Below are positions 1 through 8,071 of a DNA stretch of 25,595 nt, one piece after another. Source of the stretch: Pavlovales sp. CCMP2436 (lineage: Eukaryota; Haptophyta; Pavlovophyceae; Pavlovales). Position 1 is the stretch's first letter, and each line of letters begins with the position of its first letter. Location: NCBI GenBank assembly GCA_026770615.1, contig MU631453.1, forward strand, positions 55,799 through 81,393, in the 5' to 3' direction. The position numbers and the translations under genes were made by a program. The notes beneath the pieces were generated by a model. It was given only the letters and a program-made list of their open reading frames with translations, made no database searches and had not been told where the DNA came from.

Positions 1-63
1 GGGGGAGGGGGGGTTGGGGGGGATGGGGATGGGAATGGGGACACACGCCTATCACCTGAGTGA

Positions 64-1134
64 TCACATCGAGCTGGTGTGCGCCCGGCTCGGAGCTCGA
101 CGCAACGCTCGTCGGTGGCTTGAGCATGTATTCGTAGAGAGTGCACAGGTCAACCATGTCCACCGCGCCCGCCCGTAGCAGGCGGCACGGATGGCGTCCG
201 CGGCCGTCGCGCCCGTCTGCTCGAGCTTCACCACGGGGAACTCCTCCGTGAATCGGAGCCGGTCGAACGCGGTGTAGGTAATTCCTACACCGCCGCTTAG
301 GGAATCTAAAGGACGCCCGGCCGTCTCATCTCCCTCGGGCTCCGCTCTGGGCTGCTTGCCAGCCGAGAGCTGCTGCGTCTTGCGCGCGACGATCTTCTCT
401 GTCGGCGACAAGCTGCCCGCCCGCTGGAGCTTGAAGATCGGCTGCTCATCGTTGGAGGAATCGGAGCTTGAGTCTCCCTCAGAACTCGAGCCCGAGTCCT
501 TGGCGGAGACTTGCTTCTCTTGCCTGCCGCGGGGTGATACGCGCATTAGCCGCTGCTCGGGGCTCTCGTCCTCACGAGCGGGGCTCTTCGCCGCGGCGTC
601 AGCCTCGCTGTCCGCGGCGCTGTCCTCGCTCTCCTCGCTCTCCTCGATGGGTCCAGGACGGCCGAAGAGAACGGCAGCGCTGACACCCTGAGAACGGCGT
701 ATTATTTGCCTCTCTGTCCCCGCCTTTGTCGCCACCGCCGCCTCCTCCTCGTCGTCCTCCTCATCGTCGTCATCATCCTCCTCTTCGAAGCTCACGCCTC
801 CCGATCCCGAGGCAGGGGTGCCGCTCTCCGAAGGGCTGTCTGCGTCGGGCTCGGAGTCCGCGGCGGCAGGCTGCTGGACGCCCGGCTCCTGCGCGGGAGC
901 GCTCGGCTCGGCCGCGGGCGCGTCCTCCTCATCCGAGCCCGCCTCCTCCGAGCCCGCCTCCTCGACCTCGGCCTCGGCGGCAGCGGCGGCCGCGGCAGCG
1001 GCGGCCTCCGCGGCGTCCTCCTCCTTTGGCGCCCATGCGATCGCCGAGAGGTCCAGCTCGGCCGGGATGGGCTCGGCGGACGAGAACACCGCGAACCCGT
1101 CCACGCTCTCGCGCAGCACGGCGTCGCCCGCCAT
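64..1134 (-). CDS. Acidic low-complexity protein, unknown function
   Basis: I do not recognise a family. The frame opens at an ATG at 1134 and encodes 356 residues. The first ~37 residues look ordinary (MAGDAVLRESVDGFAVF...). An Ala run (~45-53), Glu/Asp/Ala-rich stretches, an almost pure Asp/Glu block (~117-132) and Ser/Asp/Glu-rich segments follow; such composition is typical of disordered nuclear or chromatin-associated proteins, but that is inference. The last ~35 residues look out of frame: near position 185 another minus-strand frame continues as VDMVDLCTLYEYMLK and stays open to the window start, so a one-base deletion (or sequencing error) close to the GGGCGGGCG run has probably replaced the true C-terminus. 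The gene is divergent from the ankyrin remnant downstream. The GC-biased sequence leaves several long open frames on the opposite strand, which I take as shadows. Confidence 0.6.
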   Translation of the reverse strand: MAGDAVLRESVDGFAVFSSAEPIPAELDLSAIAWAPKEEDAAEAAAAAAAAAAEAEVEEAGSEEAGSDEEDAPAAEPSAPAQEPGVQQPAAADSEPDADSPSESGTPASGSGGVSFEEEDDDDDEEDDEEEAAVATKAGTERQIIRRSQGVSAAVLFGRPGPIEESEESEDSAADSEADAAAKSPAREDESPEQRLMRVSPRGRQEKQVSAKDSGSSSEGDSSSDSSNDEQPIFKLQRAGSLSPTEKIVARKTQQLSAGKQPRAEPEGDETAGRPLDSLSGGVGITYTAFDRLRFTEEFPVVKLEQTGATAADAIRAACYGRARWTWLTCALSTNTCSSHRRALRRAPSRAHTSSM

Positions 1135-1341
1135 TGTGCGAGATGCAGAAGTAGGGGCGATCGAGATGCAGAAGCGGGGCGGTCGAGATGCGGCGACGGA
1201 CTGGGGCGTTGATCAAGGTTCGGAACGTGCTCAACTCGCGTGAAGGGTGTGAGTGTGTCTTATCTTTTGCTCTGAGCGCGCCGTATTTCAAACAAAGCGA
1301 AAGCTCAGCACGATGGAGGAAGGAAGCTCGTCTAGAACTGC

Positions 1342-1579
1342 CTCGCAGAGGGCTGCTGCCGACGAGGAGATCTCCACGCAGACCTATGCGATTGGCAGAC
1401 GGGGTCGACATCCGGGCTCGAGTGCTCGTGAACGGGCGGGGCCTTGACGCGCTCCACCGCTCGTCGCCTCGCGCTTTCGTCTCGAGGCGTCGATCGATGC
1501 GAGTGCCCAAACGGTGGACTCGCCTCCCGCGCAGCAGCGCGCCACGATGTAATCGCTTGATGCGACGCGCTCGACTGAG
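1342..1579 (+). repeat. Dispersed repeat A, copy 1 (inverted partner at 19500-19732)
   Basis: About 238 bp that match the reverse complement of 19500-19732 with only scattered differences. Both contain CTCGTGAACGGGCGGGGCCT and GTCTCGAGGCGTCGAT. The matching ends abruptly on both sides. The frames through it are not convincing as protein, so I call it a repeat of unknown class rather than an exon of the ankyrin gene that follows. Confidence 0.75.
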
Positions 1580-1820
1580 GAGACTGGCACGTCGAGGTCG
1601 TTTGGCCCAGGATCGTGGTCCGCGCCGCCCGGTCCGAGCGCTCCTCGCTCGCCGAGCGCGTTGCGGATGCGAGTCAAAACGCGTTTGGGCGTTTTGTCTT
1701 GAGGGCCATTTTGGCCTTCAAGCCAGAATGGAGTTTTATGTCTTCCATCTTATAAGGCAAATAACGCCTCTCCATTTAAAACAAAGCACAAGACCCGGAT
1801 TCTTGCTCGACAAACCGTCC

Positions 1821-2309
1821 ATGCTCCGCCTCGCCGTGTCATTCGGCTGCGTGGGCGCCCTCGAGGAGCTGGTCGACAACCGGCACTGCGAGCTCACAGC
1901 AGGTGCATCTTCGACCGCAGCTGGGAAGGGACAGCTGGCCGCGCTGAACTGGCTCCATTCGCGTGGCTCCCTGTGGGACAGCAACACCTGCGCCGAGGCT
2001 GCTCGGGGAGGGCACCTTAAGGTGCTGCGGTACGACGCGCACGAGCACGGCTGTCCGTGGGACAGCAACACCTGCTAGCGTGCTGCTCAGGGAGGGCACC
2101 TCGAGGTGCTGCGGTACGCGCACGAGCACGGCTGCCCATGGGACTGGATCACCGGCTTCAAGGCTGCTGTGAAAGGGCACCTCGATGTGCTACGGTATGC
2201 GCACGAGCAATGCTGCCCGATGGAGATGTACGCCTGCCTTTTTGCGGCTGAGCAAAACGGGCATAACGCGGTGGTGGATTACTTGCTCGCTGCGCAGCCG
2301 GCCGCATGA
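1821..2309 (+). pseudogene. Ankyrin-repeat protein, interrupted by an in-frame TAG
   Basis: The frame shows about five ankyrin-type repeats with the motif GHLEVLRYAHEHGCPWD, a variant common in algal, oomycete and giant-virus ankyrin proteins. Such repeats mediate protein-protein binding and often accompany an F-box, but I see no F-box. The ATG at 1821 gives a sensible N-terminus (MLRLAVSFGCVGALEEL); the frame is also open upstream to 1188 through non-repeat sequence. A TAG at 2076-2078 splits the third and fourth repeats, and the same frame continues to a TGA at 2307-2309, so the break is a point change rather than a frameshift. One earlier repeat has YDAHEHG where the others have YAHEHG. 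Probably a recent pseudogene or a TAG artefact. Confidence 0.7.
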
Positions 2310-3188
2310 GCAGCTACCGAGCGGCTGTAGAGCGGCTTCGCAGCGAGCTTACTTTTAGGCCCTAACTGGATACATACGGATTTAGTTGGAGGTCTCCTAT
2401 TTGCGTTGGACCTTCAACGTCGGAGGACCCCGTATAAATTGGTTGCAGGTCTGGGCGTATTCAGGATAAGTGGCCTCAGCTCGCGTGACGGAGCCACTTC
2501 GGCCCGGGCCACGCACTGCAAACGCAAAATTGCATCACACGCGCTCGGACGCGTCTTTGAGCAGCTGCCGAGCATTTTGAGAAGCTACGCGCGCAACTGC
2601 GACCTTGTAGTTTCACTTTCAGCTCATCAGGTGTCGAGCTGTGGTAGTGCTGTGTTCTACCGAAGTTGGTCCTCGCAAAATTTTGCGTAACCGACGTGTA
2701 CCTTTCATTGTCCGTGTACCTATCATCGTTATTTGTGCGCGGAAGTGTCTTGTGCGAGAGCACGCCTGACCGCCGCTAAGAGTTTTGCGACGAAAGTTGG
2801 ACTCGGAGGGCCGTATAACTCACGACAAGGGCGCGACGTTCGGCAAGCCAGCGCACATTTCTGAACGCAGGAGTGTCTTCATATTTTGTCGCATGTCATT
2901 AGTAGCGTCTTTCAGTAGTAGCGTCTGTCGTCTGAGTAGCGTCACCACGGGCAGCCGATGAGGGGTCTCAAACCGAAAATCGGACTAAATTAGATTGATA
3001 TACATTAACTAGAAATAGTAAATACCTACTCGCATTTGCGTTTGACGGCGTCAATATTTACACCACTAGATATGCATTCTAACCTATCTCGGCCTAGCAG
3101 GGGGGTACCAGCGGGAGCGGTTCAGATGGCTGGCTGCGCTGCGCGCAGGTACGGGCCACCTGTCGTACGTCTCACGTACCTCTATCTG
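2310..3188. other. No supported gene
   Basis: I see no convincing coding sequence here. Near 2899-2945 the motif AGTAGCGTCT recurs several times in slightly varied form. The 2990-3100 part is AT-richer and resembles ordinary intergenic DNA. Confidence 0.5.
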
Positions 3189-3938
3189 TTAGCGCGGCAA
3201 GTGCTTCTTACAGGCGGCGAGAAGGCCGTCGGCGTCGTCCGTGCCAATGCGGAATACCCGTCCCGTACTGAGCTCTGGTTCGACCGTGTCGGGCCTCGCG
3301 ATAAACCAGCGCCATCCCTTGCGAACGGATCGTATGCCCCAGCCGGTCTGCCACAAGTTGTGTACCTGCCAGGGGTGGGGGGGGGGGGGGTAATCTCAGA
3401 CGACGACGAGGGGACGATGACGCTATCCGTGTGCTCGGGGATGGTCCTAGGTTAACAGTGTGTTGTTGCTGCACCACTGGGAGATTGGGAGACCGTTTAC
3501 GAGGCCGGACGTTTTTATATACTTTATTCCGCTCGAGACCCTTCATCGTCGTCGGTTCATAACAACGTCACTTCGGAGATTGAACCTGCCGTGCCAGCAG
3601 GTACCTCCAGCTGCATCCATTCAGATGTAGGCCATCACTGACAGATATTTACACGCGCACCTTTTTTGGCCGAGACGACCTCGGTCCAAGCGAGCGTGCG
3701 CGATGGTAAGCCCAACAGCGAGAAGCCCACGTGGATGCCCGTAGCGCCGACAGACACGCGCAGCTCGCGCATCATTTGCGCCGCGAGTAGGAGCACCGTC
3801 GACGACGATGGCTGCGCGGGATTTGTCGCTGGCGCCGGTGGAGACGGCCCCCGCGAACGCGGCATCCGATGAGAACCCGAGGAAGACAGGGAGGGCGAAC
3901 GTCCGCTGCGCGTGGTCGTAGTGGTCGGACGAAGTCAT
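3189..3938 (-). CDS. Two-exon gene, possible PH-like domain protein; one frameshift
   Basis: Exon 1 starts at an ATG at 3938 (MTSSDHYDHAQRTFALPVF...). Near 3797 the plausible reading changes frame, suggesting one missing base, and continues as LLLAAQMMRELRVSVGATG, then GFSLLGLPSRTLAWTEVVSA. A donor GTAAAT (intron from 3652) and an acceptor CAG after a long C-rich tract (to 3366) join in phase 0 to exon 2, 3189-3365, which reads GWGIRSVRKGWRWFIARPD ... GRVFRIGTDDADGLLAACKK and ends in TAA. The pattern (aW.EV, then GWGIR, GWRWF, IGTDD.DGLL) resembles bacterial-type PH domains, which are small beta-barrel domains; this is a family guess from pattern only. The gene starts ~85 bp from the outer edge of element T1. 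The 287-bp intron consists largely of dispersed repeats. Confidence 0.45.
3424..3452 (+). repeat. T-family right-terminus fragment (truncated)
   Basis: ATCCGTGTGCTCGGGGATGG followed by TCCTAGG matches the inner part of the right terminal repeat of T1 and T2. It then diverges, so it is a truncated end. It lies inside the putative intron of the minus-strand gene at 3189-3938. Confidence 0.65.
3541..3652 (+). repeat. Dispersed repeat R3, copy 1
   Basis: Shares GTCGTCGGTTC.TAAC.ACGTCACT, GTGCCAGCAGGTACCTCCAG and CCATCACTGACA with 21655-21777, and more weakly with 21120-21245. Its right edge coincides with the putative splice donor at 3652. Confidence 0.75.
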
Positions 3939-4021
3939 GGCTCTTGATCGGCGTTCGCGGCGAGGAGCAGTGGACGGGCTCCAGCCAACCAGTTGAAGTT
4001 GTGAGCTGATTTCAACTGAGT

Positions 4022-4130
4022 AAAAGAAAGGATTTCAGTTACATAGGAGTCTGTCTCCGAAAGAAGTCTCCCGGACGTGAGTCCAGGACCATCCCCGAGC
4101 ACACAGATATATACATACCGCCTGAGTGGA
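4022..4130 (-). repeat. T1 left terminal inverted repeat
   Basis: Contains GTCTGTCTCCGAAAG, CGGACGTGAGTCCAGGACCA and CCCCGAGCACACAGATAT. It pairs as an imperfect inverted repeat with 8488-8589. Confidence 0.65.
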
Positions 4131-4243
4131 TTTGTGAGTATTAATTTCAGAAATCCGTCTCTAACTTCCTGTCCGTCGAGTGGTAGGTTGAGGTAGGGTG
4201 ATCTCTGTCTTGAGATCACTAGTATTGGTAAGCCTGATTTTTT

Positions 4244-4378
4244 TCATTTTTTTATGACGCCGGCTCTCTCGGAGGCCAGGACGCGCTCGCGAATTTGCTC
4301 GGCGTGGGCCGCGGAAGGCGTGCGGCTGGCCCACCATGCGTGCGAAGAGCGGGCGAGGGGGGCTCAGGCACCTATTCG
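4244..4378 (-). pseudogene. Short C-terminal coding fragment, unidentified
   Basis: The minus strand reads a coding-like tail (HAEQIRERVLASERAGVIKK) ending in TGA at 4244-4246. It is open only to a TGA near 4369, giving about 40 residues. It could be a terminal exon or a relic. I recognise no family. It lies just inside T1. Confidence 0.25.
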
Positions 4379-4431
4379 ATGTGGAACGTCAGTCTAGCAT
4401 TGGCTAAAGGTAATTAAGTCAGAGGGGTGGT

Positions 4432-4687
4432 GATACATCAAAACTGATGTATCGGAATGTATCGTGTATCGGATACATCACCAATACATCGCGATACATC
4501 TGATATATCGTGTATCGCGATACTCGATACAGGTAACATAGCGTGGTCGATGTATCTGATGTATCAAACGCATACATCAGATGTATCGTGCTGTATCGCG
4601 CTGTATCGGTGATGTATCGCCCGCCGATACATCGATACAGCAGGCCGAAAGATACATCAATTCCGAGACATTAGATACGCGATACAA
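4432..4687. repeat. Dense array of GATGTATC / GATACATC octamers in both orientations
   Basis: Exact GATACATC occurs at 4432, 4472, 4493, 4626 and 4651. Exact GATGTATC occurs at 4446, 4549, 4558, 4580 and 4611. Many one-off variants (TGTATCG, AATACATC, CGATACTCGATAC) fill the spaces. Spacing is irregular and the orientation mixed, so it is not a simple tandem satellite or CRISPR array. It looks like a cluster of sites for a sequence-specific binding protein, or remnants of a fold-back sequence. The array lies between the T1 left end and the capsid fragment. Confidence 0.85.
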
Positions 4688-4689
4688 CA

Positions 4690-5435
4690 CATTTTTTTTT
4701 TGGAATCTTTAAATACTTAATAACACCCACATGACAAGCATTGTATGCGGGGCACCAGGCGAGCTATCTGCGGCGCCACCGGCTAAGGGCGCGCTGGATG
4801 GCGGGTAGGCAACGACGGTTGCAGCTGAGACAGCTAGGCCTCGGAGACGGCGACGAGACTGCACGAGTCTGCTACAGCGAGCACGGGGTAGCCGAGACCA
4901 CGGCATCCTAAAAGGCTGAGAGCACCCACGTATCCAGAGCCGTGGGTGCGCCCAGCTCGGTCTGGCCCAGCTGTGCTGTGGCCTGCTCCTCGGTTGACGC
5001 CGAGGTCAGTGGCGTCGGCGCGGAGCTCAGCTGCGAGTCGGAGTGGGCTGTCGGTACCACGCCCACGTGCGCCGGCGCCGGCACCTGTGGCGCCTGCTCG
5101 TGCGAGGGGGAGAGGTGGGGGCAAGGCTGGGCGCTCGGCGCTTGCAGCATGCCAATATACTTAAAGAAAAAAGTTTATAGAGATATTATTTATACCAGCA
5201 GATCATCTCCCTAAACGTCCTTGCCCGGGCACACTACCGGAGATCCATCGGCACGCGCGGTGGCGCCCAAGCCAGCGTAGCCGACTAAGGCACGCAGCAG
5301 GCAATGGGCGACGCAGCGCTCAGACCAGCACAACATTCAGAACAGTCAGACGCCAGCTTGAATCCCTATCATAAATATATAAAGTCCTATATCGAGATAT
5401 ATTAAGTAGAATATGTTAGACTAGTTGCTATATAG
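4690..5435. other. No confidently supported gene
   Basis: From about 4710 to 5150 the DNA is GC-rich and open in several frames. The longest coding-like reading is an 80-residue Ala/Pro/Ser/Thr-rich frame on the minus strand (ATG at 5150, end 4908), with no recognisable motif. From 5160 to 5435 there is nothing I can name. The stretch 5365-5450 is AT-rich (ATATATA-type) and abuts the start of the capsid-like frame. Confidence 0.4.
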
Positions 5436-5972
5436 ATATATAAATATATCGCCCTCTCGGCAGCAGAGGCCGATGTGCTCCAGGCCAAGCCGCAGCACGT
5501 TCGGCTTGTCAAGCAGATCCAGTCGGTCAAGAACACGCTCGTCACGATGCCCGGCGTCATCGACGGCTCCTTCACAACAAAGGTCGACTTCAAGATCGAC
5601 CTCGCTTTCCTGCACCCGGTACAGACGCTGTGGATCGTGGTCCGCGACCCAGACGAGCTGGCCAACAACGACTATTTCCATTACCTCGGGAAGCCGGGCG
5701 ACGATTGCCGCGTCACCGCCTGGGACATGCTCATTAACGGCACGTTGCGCATGGCCAACAAGACGAGTGCCGAGTACACGACGCAGCGGCTCATCCCGCT
5801 CTTCCACGGCCACGGAAAGCGCTCGCACGGCGTCGACGAGCAGGCGCCGCTGCTCTCGATTAACTTCGCGCTCAACGGGCAATCGGCTAACCCAAGCGGC
5901 CATCTCAATTTGAGCCACGCGCAGACGCAGTCAATCAAGCTAGACTTCGTCGGCAAGGCAGGGAAAAGGTAG
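5436..5972 (+). pseudogene. Giant-virus-type major capsid protein, C-terminal fragment
   Basis: The frame is open from a TAG at 5433-5435 to a TAG at 5970-5972. The recognisable protein begins about 5463. It shows the C-terminal signature of the double jelly-roll major capsid protein of Nucleocytoviricota: a W.VVRDP-type strand (IVVRDPDELANNDYFHYL), an INGTLRMA strand, a LIPLFHGHG turn, and the diagnostic F-A-L-N ... NPSGHLNLSHA motif near the end. About 170 residues remain of a protein usually over 400 residues long, so the N-terminal jelly roll is missing. The break at the 5' side falls in AT-rich DNA. Codon use is GC-rich like the surroundings, so the source was a GC-rich virus or the fragment has been ameliorated. 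It is followed 110 bp later by the HNH-tailed gene. It is most likely an endogenised algal-virus relic that cannot make a capsid alone. Confidence 0.72.
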
Positions 5973-6082
5973 AGCGTTGACGTGTATTGCGTGGCGTTGA
6001 GCTGGATCAACATGGGCGGCTCGGCGAAAACCGTGTTTAATTAAGCGGCTTTTTTTTTTGCGAGCTCGGGTAGGAGCACAAG

Positions 6083-6628
6083 ATGAAGACGTGCGTGACG
6101 GAGAACTGTGAGCGCGTGTCATCGGGTGGCCACAAGCTCTGCAAGAAGTGCCGGTACCGCAAGTGCAGGGACAAGGCGTGCGCTTCCGAGGGGTGCATTC
6201 GCAAGCCGGGCATCCATAACCAGTGCGCCTCGTGCCGGATGCCGGCCCGCGCCAGACGCTGCAGCCGCTGCGGCATGAACGCGTGGCACACCCAGGGTCT
6301 GGATTTCTGCTACATCTGCACCTCATGGCACCACATCAAGGCCCGCGACAGAAAGTGCGGCCGCATCAAAACTTTCACGGAGTTCGAGTTCTTGCGCCTT
6401 ATGCACGAGACCGACACCTGCCCGGACACTAACCATGTGTTCGACGACTGCAGCTCGGACCGGATGATGCGCAAGTCCCCGGATCGCATCGACATTAGCA
6501 AAGGCTACGAGCCGGGAAATGTGCGCGTAGTGATATGGCGCGCCAACCAAGACCGCCGCTCTACGGGCTCTGGCTTCGGTCAGCCCCCTCAGCTCGCAAG
6601 TGGGGGACGACCATCTATAGCATTGTGA
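6083..6628 (+). CDS. Cys-rich protein with HNH-like C-terminal domain
   Basis: An intact 181-residue frame starts at ATG 6083 and ends at TGA 6626-6628. Residues ~1-75 contain repeated Cys pairs (CVTENC, CKKCRYRKC, CASEGC, CASC, CSRC, CYIC) that could form zinc knuckles or ribbons. Residues ~110-160 read CPDTNHVF ... KSPDRIDISKGYEPGNVRVV ... WRANQDR. The DRID-SKGY-xxNVRVV-W-AN pattern is the hallmark of the C-terminal half of phage and giant-virus HNH endonuclease-like proteins. The histidines of the first HNH strand are not obvious (HVF is the best candidate), so nuclease activity is uncertain. It sits directly after the capsid fragment inside T1. Homing-type or mobile-element endonucleases often carry such domains; the role in this element is inference. 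Confidence 0.68.
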   Translation: MKTCVTENCERVSSGGHKLCKKCRYRKCRDKACASEGCIRKPGIHNQCASCRMPARARRCSRCGMNAWHTQGLDFCYICTSWHHIKARDRKCGRIKTFTEFEFLRLMHETDTCPDTNHVFDDCSSDRMMRKSPDRIDISKGYEPGNVRVVIWRANQDRRSTGSGFGQPPQLASGGRPSIAL

Positions 6629-7165
6629 GCATCCATGCTCGAAGCCAGAGCTCGCTCTAGGCTCTCTAGATTCGTCTCGGCGAGCTCTATTCTGCACATT
6701 TTTTAAGAAATTAGTAAATTCGTGTGCGTGGGGTAGTAAATCAGTAACTAACAAGGTGCTCTTTTTTGAAAAGGTGATCCGCAATGTTGAAATTGTTCAC
6801 CAGCCCCCCTGAAACTTTTTTAATGTGAGTTTTCTGTGTGTAATCTAAAAATAAAAAATGAATGATTTGTATGTAATTTTAAGAGTTTAGTTACTTATTG
6901 GTGGCGTTGCTTTTCGAAAAGTTAGATACGAATCTACTGCAGATGTATACATTTTTTAAAATTATCTGGCCAGGTTTCGTGACTGGCTTCGGGAAACGCT
7001 ACGAATGGTAGTGTGCTGGGGGGGGATGACCTGAGCCATAGCCTTCGCCGATCGACCAGTGGCTTCCCATGGCCGCTGAGCGTTACAAGCCAAATTAAAA
7101 AATTAATTTCAAAATGATTAAATTAGCAATCTTATTTTTTTGTGCCCGCGTTTCCAATACTGATC
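6629..7165. other. AT-rich intergenic stretch, nothing recognised
   Basis: Mostly AT-rich sequence with A- and T-runs and no coherent frame on either strand. Short GC-rich patches occur at 6970-7080. It separates the HNH-tailed gene from the resolvase fragment. Confidence 0.5.
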
Positions 7166-7337
7166 ATGCTCGTCGTCGCTATCGACGTTGAGATTCGGAA
7201 CATCTCGTAGTGCGCGATAGAGGATGGTCAGATCGTAGAATGGGTCGTCGAGCCCCTCTGCCTCGATTTAAGGTACGAGCCGGCGAGCAACGTTAAGCTC
7301 GTCCGCAGCTTCGTTGAGAAGCACGTAAAGCTTTTCG
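7166..7337 (+). pseudogene. Holliday junction resolvase (RuvC/A22-type) N-terminal fragment
   Basis: From ATG 7166 the frame reads MLVVAIDVEIRNIS, a TAG at 7208-7210, then CAIEDGQIVEWVVEPLCLD and VKLVRSFVEKH. This matches the start of the RuvC-fold resolvases of giant viruses and yeast mitochondria (hydrophobic strand, catalytic Asp in AIDV, G/E-IRN, then a Cys, then ...I..W.V..L). The usual Gly after the Asp-Val is Glu, and a residue that is usually aromatic is the TAG. Only ~57 codons remain before the reading runs into the duplicated block at about 7338, so the C-terminal catalytic acids are lost. Such enzymes resolve branched DNA during viral genome packaging or organellar recombination. 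Here it is a broken relic; the identification rests on one N-terminal motif. Confidence 0.5.
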
Positions 7338-7356
7338 CGCAGAAAAAATGCTCTGA

Positions 7357-7653
7357 CGTATCCCGTGTGTGCGCTGACGTATCCTGCCCGATCTTAGTCA
7401 GTTCTTAACCAAACAGGCTTCAAACTCGTATCCCAACCGAAAATTGTATCCACACGCGCCGTTCGGAATAACGTATCCGAAAAGGCTTCAAATCCGTATC
7501 TCAACCGAAAATCGTACCCACACGCGCAGATCAGTCGTATCCGCAAACTCGCACAAACGTATCTAGCGATAAAACGTACCCCACAGGTGCTCTCACGTAC
7601 CCAGTATGTAGTAATCGGGGACCGCACCCATGCCACGCCTATAAATCGTATCC
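7357..7653 (+). promoter_or_regulatory. CGTATCC heptamer array upstream of a TATA box
   Basis: CGTATCC occurs exactly at 7357, 7378, 7427, 7472, 7536 and 7647. Variants (TGTATCC 7445; CGTATCT 7494 and 7558; CGTACCC 7513, 7575, 7596) bring the total to twelve in about 300 bp, nearly all in one orientation. A ~44-bp piece beginning GGCTTCAAA is itself repeated (near 7417 and 7484). The array is preserved in the inverted copy. A binding-site cluster controlling the gene at 7695 is a reasonable inference; a decayed minisatellite is the alternative. Confidence 0.6.
7640..7646 (+). promoter_or_regulatory. TATA box (TATAAAT)
   Basis: TATAAAT lies about 50 bp upstream of the ATG at 7695 and just before the last CGTATCC heptamer. 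The same TATAAAT is present in the inverted copy on the minus strand near 9556-9562. Confidence 0.5.
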
Positions 7654-7694
7654 CAGAGACCAGGGCGCGGTTCACGCGGCCGAGCGCGAGCGCC

Positions 7695-7862
7695 ATGCTC
7701 CGCATGCTGCGCGCCACCGGGAGCGGTGTGCTCGGCGCGGCGGTGCTTGTCCTCGCGCAGCCGCGCGAGCCGACTTCGGCGATGCCCAGGCGCGACACCC
7801 GTCCGCCCAGCGTGGCGCCCCCCGCCCAGCGGCCGCGCAACGACGCGCCGGCTCGAGCGTGA
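7695..7862 (+). CDS. Small secreted or membrane-anchored protein, first exon or short ORF
   Basis: The ATG at 7695 follows a TATA box by ~50 bp and opens a 55-residue frame, MLRMLRATGSGVLGAAVLVLA then a Pro/Arg-rich tail, ending at TGA 7860-7862. The first ~21 residues have the basic-hydrophobic pattern of a signal peptide or N-terminal anchor. Both copies keep the same reading for residues ~7-50, whereas the other frames differ more, which argues that it is or was translated. The inverted copy has lost the ATG (the bases corresponding to it differ). A second conserved coding piece lies downstream (8072-8224), so the true gene may be spliced and longer. No family recognised. Confidence 0.45.
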   Translation: MLRMLRATGSGVLGAAVLVLAQPREPTSAMPRRDTRPPSVAPPAQRPRNDAPARA

Positions 7863-8071
7863 AGTTGCCCCGTCGTCAGATGGACGGGGCACCGCGAGGG
7901 AGGCTAAGCTGCTCGCGCTGGTGGACGTCGAGGTCCGACGTCAAGGCGCGTCGGCAGTGCAGCCACGCCCCTTGGCGAGGCCGTGGCGTGGCGCTCGCCG
8001 CCTCCGCCGCCTCGCCGCCGCCGCGGCCGAGCGCGTGGTCCCGAGTGCGACACGCCGGGGACGCACGACTG

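Noticed and set aside
706..1243. Long plus-strand open frames opposite the acidic gene
   Set aside because: Arg/Pro- or Ser/Ala-rich mirror images of the biased minus-strand coding sequence, with no motif of their own.
3036..3455. 139-codon plus-strand frame
   Set aside because: Antisense to exon 2 of the minus-strand gene, whose reading (GWGIRSVRKGWRWF..., IGTDDADGLL) is far more protein-like; it also runs through a G homopolymer.
4432..4687. CRISPR-like array
   Set aside because: Repeats are 8 bp, of mixed orientation and irregular spacing; no spacer structure and a eukaryotic context.
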